NCBI GenBank assembly: GCA_030620095.1
Contig: JAUTXW010000109.1
Location: forward strand, 843,501 to 907,500
Source of the DNA: Kuschelorhynchus macadamiae
Lineage: Eukaryota; Arthropoda; Insecta; Coleoptera; Curculionidae
Reading direction: 5' to 3'
DNA length: 64,000 nucleotides
The notes below the pieces were generated by a model. It was not told where the DNA came from. It ran no database searches and saw only the letters and a program-made list of their open reading frames with translations. Shown in pieces: positions 47,186 through 58,082 of this stretch. Each line of letters starts with the position of its first letter. The stretch's first letter is position 1. The position numbers were made by a program, and so were the translations under genes.

Positions 47186-49825
47186 TTGGTTTTCTTTGAC
47201 TGCATCCCCACTAATTTAGTATTTTTCTGCTTAATTAGTCAGTCACGACTAGGATTCACTCTTTTTACAGAAATGGGGTTTTTTTCCGACATACAACAAC
47301 AATATGGTACTCCCACCGTGGTGTTATTAAAATCTTTGGCCAATATATCCAACAAGCAAGCATCCCTGAAGAATAGAAGAATATTTTTACTTAAATGCAG
47401 ACAACACGACCTGTCGCCTAACCATATCACTAATGGAACAAAGAACGTGAACTGTCTTTTACATCACACACAAGGATCTCTCGGAAACAGGATACAGAAT
47501 TTTAATAAAAGGTTAAGTAGAAAAATATTAAATCTCGAGATACAAGTAACTTTCTGTGAACTAAAGAAAGTAAATAGCAATGTTATAAATATTACTGAAC
47601 AACTATTGAAAATTCTTCCTCCTTACATTTTAAATGAATACAATCGAAGATTGACAATTAAATCTAATAAACTTTTTAACAATATCAAAACTAATAATAT
47701 TCACAAAATCCAACAATTGAAAGATAACAATATAAATCTAATTAAAACACAAAATAAATGGTTTAAAAACTTAACTAATATCAACATTCCTTCAGAAGTC
47801 ACACAATTCCTCTCGTTAGGACCTAAATTTAGCATTCCTCCTTCGATTTTAGATATTAACATTCACATTCTCTCAGATCTAGAATGCATTATACATAGTT
47901 TTCCACAAGAACAGAAAGACTGCTACCGAGCTCAATTCACCAATGTCATAACTAACTTCATACATAAGAATCACAATATCAATCCACATTTTAATAATAT
48001 TTTTAATAGAACTAAACGCTTTCTTAAGGACCATCCAGATTTATTTATTGTACGTAGTGATAAAGGAAATGCTACGGTTGCAATGTATAAGGAAGATTAT
48101 ATGATTAAAAGTCAACAATTATTAGATGATACACAATATTACAAAAAACTTAATAACAACCCTACTTATACCTTGCAGCTTAAAGCTAATAAACTAGCTA
48201 AACAACTTAAGGACAAAGGGATCATAGATGGAGTAATGGCAACTAAAATGACTACCTATAACACGGTAGCCCCTAGATTCTACACTCTTCCTAAAATACA
48301 TAAGCCCACACTATCTGTGAGACCTATAGTTTCCGCTATTAATTGTCCCAACGGTGCATTGGCTTCATATATTTCTGATTTCCTTACTCGTGCATATGAT
48401 ACAGAAAATGATTATTATGTCAAAGACTCTTTTGCCTTTAGTAGTTTTGTTAATTATTATCAACTACCTAATGATTATGTAATAGTCAGTTTTGATGTTG
48501 TTTCGCTCTTCACTAATCTGCCATTGAATGTCATAATAAATAGTCTAAAAGAAAAGTGGCAACACATATCCCAATTTTGTGGCATGGATTATGAACTATT
48601 TGAAACATTAATGAAGTTTATTTTTGACTCTAATATCCTAATTTTTAATGACAGTTATTATAAACAGATTTTTGGTACACCTATGGGGTCAACTATTTCT
48701 CCTATTCTAGTCAACTATGTCTTGGATGACTTAATTGAGTATTGCCTAGATCTTATGCCTTTCCACGTACCGTTCGTCAAACGCTACGTAGATGATCTTT
48801 TACTTGCGCTCCCCAGGGATAGAATAGATTTTGCTCTTGATCTGTTTAATTCATTTAATGAACACATACAATTTACATGTGAAAAGGAAGTAAACAACAG
48901 CATTCCTTTCCTCGACATGTTAGTCATCAGGTCAGATGACAATGTTTTACTAACACAATGGTATAGAAAACCATACTGTTCTAACAGATTCATCAGCTAC
49001 TATTCCTACCACCCTGCTAGAACAAAAACCAATCTAATTATAGGCATGAAAACTAGAGCCGTTAAACTTTCTCATCCTACTAAAAGACATCAAGTGTTAC
49101 AACAGTTAAAAACCATTTTTTTAGAAAATTCATACCCCCCAAAGCTAGTGCTAAAAATTTTGTTCCAAACTGAACACAACATAACTGATAATTTTAGAGA
49201 TCCTAACTTTCATCCAAGTCCACTACTTTCTCATTCTTCTGTTAACACACCTAGTAACATAAATATACAATTGTCGACTCAGGATGATATTTCTCCTCAT
49301 ACATCACAACGTTTTTTCTCTCTTCCATACATAGATAATCTCACTAATAAATTGATCAATATTTTTAAAGATACAGATGTGAAAATAGCGAGAAAACAAC
49401 AAAAGACTTTATCTCTTCTTTTCACAAAAACTAAAACACCTTTGTCCTCTCTTGAAAACCACAATGTAGTATACAGAATTCCTTGTAACGAATGTGAATT
49501 AGTATACATAGGGCAAACGTCTAGGAGCCTTAAGGGCAGAATCACATCTCATAAAAGTGACTGTCGGAGAGGGGTACCGTCCTGTGCACTGAGTGAACAC
49601 TTTATTAATAACAACCATTCTCTTAACTGGAATAATGTTGAGATTCTTGACAGAGCCTCATCATATTACAAACGCACGTTCTTAGAGATGATTCACATAA
49701 TTTCACAGGATCCAGTGATGAATAAAAAAAGTGATACTCAAGGTCTGAGTACCATTTACAGCTACATCCTAAAATTACATAAAAACAAATACCAGTGCTT
49801 GGACGCTCCCGCCCCTGACGAGTGA
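47186..49825 (+). CDS. PLE unit F: RT-GIY-YIG endonuclease, full length
   Basis: An 879-codon frame (in-unit Met at 47,273 gives 850 residues). It lacks one Pro in INI(P)HILSD through an in-frame three-base deletion near 47,862. All RT motifs (FDVVSLF, GTPMGSTISP, YVDD) and the GIY-YIG domain are present. Variant residues are LIEYC, FHVPF, ARTKTN, CNEC and YKRTF. It is the only unbroken unit of the right half-array. Confidence 0.93.
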   Translation: MVFFDCIPTNLVFFCLISQSRLGFTLFTEMGFFSDIQQQYGTPTVVLLKSLANISNKQASLKNRRIFLLKCRQHDLSPNHITNGTKNVNCLLHHTQGSLGNRIQNFNKRLSRKILNLEIQVTFCELKKVNSNVINITEQLLKILPPYILNEYNRRLTIKSNKLFNNIKTNNIHKIQQLKDNNINLIKTQNKWFKNLTNINIPSEVTQFLSLGPKFSIPPSILDINIHILSDLECIIHSFPQEQKDCYRAQFTNVITNFIHKNHNINPHFNNIFNRTKRFLKDHPDLFIVRSDKGNATVAMYKEDYMIKSQQLLDDTQYYKKLNNNPTYTLQLKANKLAKQLKDKGIIDGVMATKMTTYNTVAPRFYTLPKIHKPTLSVRPIVSAINCPNGALASYISDFLTRAYDTENDYYVKDSFAFSSFVNYYQLPNDYVIVSFDVVSLFTNLPLNVIINSLKEKWQHISQFCGMDYELFETLMKFIFDSNILIFNDSYYKQIFGTPMGSTISPILVNYVLDDLIEYCLDLMPFHVPFVKRYVDDLLLALPRDRIDFALDLFNSFNEHIQFTCEKEVNNSIPFLDMLVIRSDDNVLLTQWYRKPYCSNRFISYYSYHPARTKTNLIIGMKTRAVKLSHPTKRHQVLQQLKTIFLENSYPPKLVLKILFQTEHNITDNFRDPNFHPSPLLSHSSVNTPSNINIQLSTQDDISPHTSQRFFSLPYIDNLTNKLINIFKDTDVKIARKQQKTLSLLFTKTKTPLSSLENHNVVYRIPCNECELVYIGQTSRSLKGRITSHKSDCRRGVPSCALSEHFINNNHSLNWNNVEILDRASSYYKRTFLEMIHIISQDPVMNKKSDTQGLSTIYSYILKLHKNKYQCLDAPAPDE

Positions 49826-50626
49826 AAGAGTTTCTCTCTGTTTTCCGTCCCTCTACTTTGTTTCAAAATTTTTATAATGATAAAAAAAATAGAACTTAAT
49901 ATAACTCCTTAAATCTCCCTTCCATCATTTAATAATAAAATTATGTTTCCATAACAGATAATTAGGCAAAAAAAAAAAAAAAAAAAAGCATTAACTAATT
50001 TTTTGTTCTTCTCATGTTCAAATATATTTATTTAAATTTAGTAGAGATTAAAACTGCGTTGGGCAGTATATAGCCCTTCACTTAATGTAGGCAACACTCC
50101 ATCACCTTTCGCGTGTTCAGAGTAACCGACGTTCAGTCGTATAGTTCTCTCCTTTCTTTGTCGCTTACATCTAACAAAACAATTCTCTATCCTTATTACA
50201 CACCTTGTTTTCCTTGTAATTTCATCATCTTAAAAATTAAATCGTTTTATACGGCAACACAACCTGTTTTAAGTAACATAATGGCGTTCCTCATGAACGT
50301 TCGTTTTCAATAATCCCTCAATTTTTTTTTTTTAATTTTTAATCATGTAATAACAGTTAAATAACAATATTTTCGTAATTTAAATGTTCCAAAGTGTGAT
50401 GGTTTGTTTTAGAATAAACATTACATAAATTCTTGTTTGATGGAATGCAATCTTGCTTTTATTTTAAACCCACATTGGTGAGTTATATAAAAAACCAAAA
50501 TTCTAGAATTAGTTACTAACGTGGTTTTCTTTTTCTAAAATTTTTTGTAGAAATGTCCTGAAGAAGGGGTAAATAATCCCGAAAGCTTGACTATACAATA
50601 AAGGGTTCATCTTTTGAACTAGGCCT

Positions 50627-53185
50627 TTGGTTTTCTTTGACTGCATCCCCACTAATTTAGTATTTTTCTGCTTAATTAGTCAGTCACGACTAGGATTCAC
50701 TCTTTTTACAGAAATGGGGTTTTTTTCCGACATACAACAACAATATGGTACTCCCACCGTGGTGTTATTAAAATCTTTGGCCAATATATCCAACAAGCAA
50801 GCATCCCTGAAGAATAGAAGAATATTTTTACTTAAATGCAGACAACACGACCTGTCGCCTAACCATATCACTAATGGAACAAAGAACGTGAACTGTCTTT
50901 TACATCACACACAAGGATCTCTCGGAAACAGGATACAGAATTTTAATGAAAGGTTAAGTAGAAAAATATTAAATCTCGAGATACAAGTAACTTTCTGTGA
51001 ACTAAAGAAAGTAAATAGCAATGTTATAAATATTACTGAACAACTATTGAAAATTCTTCCTCCTTACATTTTAAATGAATACAATCGAAGATTGACAATT
51101 AAATCTAATAAACTTTTTAACAATATCAAAACTAATAATATTCACAAAATCCAACAATCGAAAGATAACAATATAAATCTAATTAAAACACAAAATAAAT
51201 GGTTTAAAAACTTAACTAATATCAACATTCCTTCAGAAGTCACACAATTCCTCTCGTTAGGACCTAAATTTAGCATTCCTCCTTCGATTTTAGATATTAA
51301 CATTCCTCACATTCTCTCAGATCTAGAATGCATTATACATAGTTTTCCACAAGAACAGAAAGACTGCTACCGAGCTCAATTCACCAATGTCATAACTAAC
51401 TTCATACATAAGAATCACAATATCAATCCACATTTTAATAATATTTTTAATAGAACTAAACGCTTTCTTAAGGACCATCCAGATTTATTTATTGTACGTA
51501 GTGATAAAGGAAATGCTACGGTTGCAATGTATAAGGAAGATTATATGATTAAAAGTCAACAATTATTAGATGATACACAATATTACAAAAAACTTAATAA
51601 CAACCCTACTTATACCTTGCAGCTTAAAGCTAATAAACTAGCTAAACAACTTAAGGACAAAGGGATCATAGATGGAGTAATGGCAACTAAAATGACTACC
51701 TATAACACGGTAGCCCCTAGATTCTACACTCTTCCTAAAATACATAAGCCCACACTATCTGTGAGACCTATAGTTTCCGCTATTAATTGTCCCAACGGTG
51801 CATTGGCTTCATATATTTCTGATTTCCTTACTCGTGCATATGATACAGAAAATGATTATTATGTCAAAGACTCTTTTGCCTTTAGTAGTTTTGTTAATTA
51901 TTATCAACTACCTAATGATTATGTAATAGTCAGTTTTGATGTTGTTTCGCTCTTCACTAATCTGCCATTGAATGTCATAATAAATAGTCTAAAAGAAAAG
52001 TGGCAACACATATCCCAATTTTGTGGCATGGATTATGAACTATTTGAAACATTAATGAAGTTTATTTTTGACTCTAATATCCTAATTTTTAATGACAGTT
52101 ATTATAAACAGATTTTTGGTACACCTATGGGGTCAACTATTTCTCCTATTCTAGTCAACTATGTCTTGGATGACTTAATTGACTATTGCCTAGATCTTAT
52201 GCCTTTCCACGTACCGTTCGTCAAACGCTACGTAGATGATCTTTTACTTGCGCTCCCCAGGGATAGAATAGATTTTGCTCTTGATCTGTTTAATTCATTT
52301 AATGAACACATACAATTTACATGTGAAAAGGAAGTAAACAACAGCATTCCTTTCCTCGACATGTTAGTCATCAGGTCAGATGACAATGTTTTACTAACAC
52401 AATGGTATAGAAAACCATACTGTTCTAACAGATTCATCAGCTACTATTCCTACCACCCTGCTAGAACAAAAATCAATCTAATTATAGGCATGAAAACTAG
52501 AGCCGTTAAACTTTCTCATCCTACTAAAAGACATCAAGTGTTACAACAGTTAAAAACCATTTTTTTAGAAAATTCATACCCCCCAAAGCTAGTGCTAAAA
52601 ATTTTGTTCCAAACTGAACACAACATAACTGATAATTTTAGAGATCCTAACTTTCATCCAAGTCCACTACTTTCTCATTCTTCTGTTAACACACCTAGTA
52701 ACATAAATATACAATTGTCGACTCAGGATGATATTTCTCCTCATACATCACAACGTTTTTTCTCTCTTCCATACATAGATAATCTCACTAATAAATTGAT
52801 CAATATTTTTAAAGATACAGATGTGAAAATAGCGAGAAAACAACAAAAGACTTTATCTCTTCTTTTCACAAAAACTAAAACACCTTTGTCCTCTCTTGAA
52901 AACCACAATGTAGTATACAGAATTCCTTGTAACGAATGTGAATTAGTATACATAGGGCAAACGTCTAGGAGCCTTAAGGGCAGAATCACATCTCATAAAA
53001 GTGACTGTCGGAGAGGGGTACCGTCCTGTGCACTGAGTGAACACTTTATTAATAACAACCATTCTCTTAACTGGAATAATGTTGAGATTCTTGACAGAGC
53101 CTCATCATATTACAAACGCATGTTCTTAGAGATGATTCACATAATTTCACAGGATCCAGTGATGAATAAAAAAAGTGATACTTAA
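50627..53185 (+). pseudogene. PLE unit G: premature stop near the C-terminus
   Basis: The reading frame equals that of the other units, with the in-unit Met at 50,714, until CAA becomes TAA at 53,183-53,185 (GATACTTAAGG). This removes the last 28 residues, beyond the GIY-YIG core. Two other private changes are NFNERLS for NFNKRLS and QQSKDNN for QQLKDNN. The truncated product would still contain the complete RT and nuclease motifs, so loss of function is likely but not certain. Confidence 0.9.
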
Positions 53186-54154
53186 GGTCTGAGTACCATT
53201 TACAGCTACATCCTAAAATTACATAAAAACAAATACCAGTGCTTGGACGCTCCCGCCCCTGACGAGTGAAAGAGTTTCTCTCTGTTTTCCGTCCCTCTAC
53301 TTTGTTTCAAAAATTTTTATAATGATAAAAAAATTGAACTTAATATAACTCCTTAAATCTCCCTTCCATCATTTAATAATAAAATTATGTTTCCATAACA
53401 GATAATTAGGCACAAAAAAAAAAAAAAAAAAAGCATTAACTAATTTTTTGTTCTTCTCATGTTCAAATATATTTATTTAAATTTAGTAGAGATTAAAACT
53501 GCGTTGGGCAGTATATAGCCCTTCACTTAATGTAGGCAACACTCCATCACCTTTCGCGTGTTCAGAGTAACCGACGTTCAGTCGTATAGTTCTCTCCTTT
53601 CTTTGTCGCTTACATCTAACAAAACAATTCTCTATCCTTATTACACACCTTGTTTTCCTTGTAATTTCATCATCTTAAAAATTAAATCGTTTTATACGGC
53701 AACACAACCTGTTTTAAGTAACATAATGGCGTTCCTCATGAACGTTCGTTTTCAATAATCCCTCAATTTTTTCAATTTTTAATCATGTAATAACAGTTAA
53801 ATAACAATATTTTCGTAATTTAAATGTTCCAAAGTGTGATGGTTTGTTTTAGAATAAACATTACATAAATTCTTGTTTGATGGAATGCAATCTTGCTTTT
53901 ATTTTAAACCCACATTGGTGAGTTATATAAAAAACCAAAATTCTAGAATTAGTTACTAACGTGGTTATCTTTTTCTAAAAATTTTTTGTAGAAATGTCCT
54001 GAAGAAGGGGTAAATAATCCCGAAAGCTTGACTATACAATAAAGGGTTCATCTTTTGAACTAGGCCTTTGTTTTTCTTTGACTGCATCCCCACTAATTTA
54101 GTATTTTTCTGCTTAATTAGTCAGTCACGACTAGGATTCACTCTTTGTACAGAA

Positions 54155-56709
54155 ATGGGGTTTTTTTCCGACATACAACAACAATATGGTACTCCCACCG
54201 TGGTGTTATTAAAATCTTTGGCCAATATATCCAACAAGCAAGCATCCCTGAAGAATAGAAGAATATTTTTACTTAAATGCAGACAACACGACCTGTCGCC
54301 TAACCATATCACTAATGGAACAAAGAACGTGAACTGTCTTTTGCATCACACACAAGGATCTCTCGGAAACAGGATACAGAATTTTAATAAAAGGTTAAGT
54401 AGAAAAATATTAAATCTCGAGATACAAGTAACTTTCTGTGAACTAAAGAAAGTAAATAGCAATGTTATAAATATTACTGAACAACTATTGAAAATTCTTC
54501 CTCCTTACATTTAAATGAATACAATCGAAGATTGACAATTAAATCTAATAAACTTTTTAACAATATCAAAACTAATAATATTCACAAAATCCAACAATTG
54601 AAAGATAACAATATAAATCTAATTAAAACACAAAATAAATGGTTTAAAAACTTAACTAATATCAACATTCCTTCAGAAGTCACACAATTCCTCTCGTTAG
54701 GACCTAAATTTAGCATTCCTCCTTCGATTTTAGATATTAACATTCCTCACATTCTCTCAGATCTAGAATGCATTATACATAGTTTTCCACAAGAACAGAA
54801 AGACTGCTACCGAGCTCAATTCACCAATGTCATAACTAACTTCATACATAAGAATCACAATATCAATCCACATTTTAATAATATTTTTAATAGAACTAAA
54901 CGCTTTCTTAAGGACCATCCAGATTTATTTATTGTACGTAGTGATAAAGGAAATGCTACGGTTGCAATGTATAAGGAAGATTATATGATTAAAAGTCAAC
55001 AATTATTAGATGATACACAATATTACAAAAAACTTAATAACAACCCTACTTATACCTTGCAGCTTAAAGCTAATAAACTAGCTAAACAACTTAAGGACAA
55101 AGGGATCATAGATGGAGTAATGGCAACTAAAATGACTACCTATAACACGGTAGCCCCTAGATTCTACACTCTTCCTAAAATACATAAGCCCACACTATCT
55201 GTGAGACCTATAGTTTCCGCTATTAATTGTCCCAACGGTGCATTGGCTTCATATATTTCTGATTTCCTTACTCGTGCATATGATACAGAAAATGATTATT
55301 ATGTCAAAGACTCTTTTGCCTTTAGTAGTTTTGTTAATTATTATCAACTACCTAATGATTATGTAATAGTCAGTTTTGATGTTGTTTCGCTCTTCACTAA
55401 TCTGCCATTGAATGTCATAATAAATAGTCTAAAAGAAAAGTGGCAACACATATCCCAATTTTGTGGCATGGATTATGAACTATTTGAAACATTAATGAAG
55501 TTTATTTTTGACTCTAATATCCTAATTTTTAATGACAGTTATTATAAACAGATTTTTGGTACACCTATGGGGTCAACTATTTCTCCTATTCTAGTCAACT
55601 ATGTCTTGGATGACTTAATTGACTATTGCCTAGATCTTATGCCTTTCTACGTACCGTTCGTCAAACGCTACGTAGATGATCTTTTACTTGCGCTCCCCAG
55701 GGATAGAATAGATTTTGCTCTTGATCTGTTTAATTCATTTAATGAACACATACAATTTACATGTGAAAAGGAAGTAAACAACAGCATTCCTTTCCTCGAC
55801 ATGTTAGTCATCAGGTCAGATGACAATGTTTTACTAACACAATGGTATAGAAAACCATACTGTTCTAACAGATTCATTAGCTACTATTCCTACCACCCTG
55901 CTAGAACAAAAATCAATCTAATTATAGGCATGAAAACTAGAGCCGTTAAACTTTCTCATCCTACTAAAAGACATCAAGTGTTACAACAGTTAAAAACCAT
56001 TTTTTTAGAAAATTCATACCCCCCAAAGCTAGTGCTAAAAATTTTGTTCCAAACTGAACACAACATAACTGATAATTTTAGAGATCCTAACTTTCATCCA
56101 AGTCCACTACTTTCTCATTCTTCTGTTAACACACCTAGTAACATAAATATACAATTGTCGACTCAGGAAGATATTTCTCCTCATACATCACAACGTTTTT
56201 TCTCTCTTCCATACATAGATAATCTCACTAATAAATTGATCAATATTTTTAAAGATACAGATGTGAAAATAGCGAGAAAACAACAAAAGACTTTATCTCT
56301 TCTTTTCACAAAAACTAAAACACCTTTGTCCTCTCTTGAAAACCACAATGTAGTATACAGAATTCCTTGTAACCAATGTGAATTAGTATACATAGGGCAA
56401 ACGTCTAGGAGCCTTAAGGGCAGAATCACATCTCATAAAAGTGACTGTCGGAGAGGGGTACCGTCCTGTGCACTGAGTGAACACTTTATTAATAACAACC
56501 ATTCTCTTAACTGGAATAATGTTGAGATTCTTGACAGAGCCTCATCATATTACAAACGCATGTTCTTAGAGATGATTCACATAATTTCACAGGATCCAGT
56601 GATGAATAAAAAAAGTGATACTCAAGGTCTGAGTACCATTTACAGCTACATCCTAAAATTACATAAAAACAAATACCAGTGCTTGGACGCTCCCGCCCCT
56701 GACGAGTGA
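54155..56709 (+). pseudogene. PLE unit H: one early frameshift
   Basis: A single-base deletion in the T run of CTTACATTTAAATG (54,505-54,516; other units have one more T) ends the first frame at 54,514. The rest, from about 54,515 to 56,709, is one uninterrupted frame with all RT and GIY-YIG motifs; an ATT-derived internal start annotated at 54,532 is not a true start. Its residues (FYVPF, QEDISP, CNQC, YKRMF) match units A-C and not its neighbour G. Confidence 0.92.
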
Positions 56710-57427
56710 AAGAGTTTCTCTCTGTTTTCCGTCCCTCTACTTTGTTTCAAAAAAATTTTTATAATGATAAAAAAATTGAACTTAATATAACTCCTTAAAT
56801 CTCCCTTCCATCATTTAATAATAAAATTATGTTTCCATAACAGATAATTAGGCACAAAAAAAAAAAAAAAAAAAAGCATTAACTAATTTTTGTTCTTCTC
56901 ATGTTCAAATATATTTATTTAAATTTAGTAGAGATTAAAACTGCGTTGGGCAGTATATAGCCCTTCACCTAATGTAGGCAACACTCCATCACCCTTCGCG
57001 TGTTCAGAGTAACCGACGTTCAGTCGTATAGTTCTCTCCTTTCTTTGTCGCCTACATCTAACAAAACAATTCTCTATCCTTATTACACACCTTGTTTTCC
57101 TTGTAATTTCATCATCTTAAAAATTAAATCGTTTTATACGGCAACACAACCTGTTTTAAGTAACATAATGGCGTTCCTCATGAACGTTCGTTTTCAATAA
57201 TCCCTCAATTTTTTCAATTTTTAATCATGTAATAACAGTTAAATAACAATATTTTCGTAATTTAAATGTTCCAAAGTGTGATGGTTTGTTTTAGAATAAA
57301 CATTACATAAATTCTTGTTTGATGGAATGCAATCTTGCTTTTATTTTAAACCCACATTGGTGAGTTATATAAAAAACCAAAATTCTAGAATTAGTTACTA
57401 ACGTGGTTATCTTTTTCTAAAAATTTT

Positions 57428-57481
57428 TTGTAGAAATGTCCTGAAGAAGGGGTAAATAATCCCGAAAGCTTGACTATACAA
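57428..57481 (+). ncRNA. hammerhead-ribozyme-like motif in each PLE 3' region (unit H copy shown)
   Basis: Core CCTGAAGAAGGGG, a short loop, then CCCGAAAGCTTGAC. It can be read as CUGANGA, stem II (GGGG/UCCC), GAAA, a palindromic AGCU that could form stem III only between two copies, and a U cleavage site. Helix I would be GUC/GAC plus UUGU/ACAA around an internal loop. One extra A at the base of stem II departs from the canonical form. Equivalent blocks: minus strand 30,022-30,075, 33,478-33,531, 36,928-36,981 and 40,378-40,431; plus strand 47,104-47,157, 50,545-50,598 and 53,986-54,039; and, with a shortened loop, about 43,680-43,735. Hammerheads are known from PLEs; activity here is untested. 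Confidence 0.5.
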
Positions 57482-57548
57482 TAAAGGGTTCATCTTTTGA
57501 ACTAGGCCTTTGTTTTTCTTTGACTGCATCCCCACTAATTTAGTATTT

Positions 57549-57551
<3 letters not shown>

Positions 57552-57624
<73 letters not shown>
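57552..57624. repeat. (TA)n tract at the right end of the PLE array
   Basis: About 36 TA dinucleotides follow directly after TAGTATTTTTC of unit H. Confidence 0.95.
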
Positions 57625-57628
<4 letters not shown>

Positions 57629-58078
57629 ATCGCTGTGACATCCAACCGTCAAATTTTTACATGTCATAAGGCATGTGTTGTAAAAATTTTATACAGAAAA
57701 AAATACATATACATCCGGCAATTTCTGTATATTTAATAATTAGTTGTGACATCCGAAAATTGATAACACTGCAGCAGTCGCTTCCTAAAAGAGAGCCGAC
57801 GAATTTCTTAAAGTAATTTAATTTTTACGTTTGCATACATCCGAGTCCATATTGCGTTTGCTCAGTTTTGGGCCAAAGCTTCTAGCGATATCCCGTGGCT
57901 AGAGAAATATTTGTCTCAATTTCTATTTATAGGTAATCCCAATATTAAAATATATCTGTTGTGTTCTTCGTCAGTCTTCGTTGTTTGTGTTATGTTGTGC
58001 AGACATTTAATAATCCGTCTTTATTGATTTTATCATTTGCTTTCCAAGATAATGCATTGGTAAAAGTAATTTGTGTCA
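57625..58078. other. non-coding spacer between the PLE array and piggyBac
   Basis: No gene is recognised. A small inverted repeat (AAATTTTTACA and TGTAAAAATTT) lies around 57,650-57,690. Confidence 0.4.
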
Positions 58079-58082
58079 TTAA

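Larger units (their letters stand above)
29918..57552. mobile_element. inverted tandem array of about eight Penelope-like elements
   Basis: Units A (29,918-33,373), B (33,374-36,823), C (36,824-40,273) and D (40,274 to about 43,160) lie head to tail on the minus strand. A 3'-UTR-only piece (about 43,160-43,835) and units E (43,836-47,261), F (47,262-50,702), G (50,703-54,143) and H (54,144-57,552) lie head to tail on the plus strand. B and C have an exact period of 3,450 bp; the others differ mainly by oligo(A) length and small indels. The two half-arrays meet 5' to 5'. Both outer ends are 3' ends against (TA)n; the right one lacks the last 33 bases of the unit. Each unit comprises a short leader, the RT-endonuclease frame and an 0.85-kb 3' UTR with an internal oligo(A) and a ribozyme-like motif. 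Near-identity implies recent origin or homogenisation. Confidence 0.92.

Noticed and set aside
29918..57552. CRISPR-like or satellite array interpretation of the 3.45-kb repeats
   Set aside because: Each unit encodes a complete RT-GIY-YIG protein and has retroelement architecture, so this is a retroelement array.
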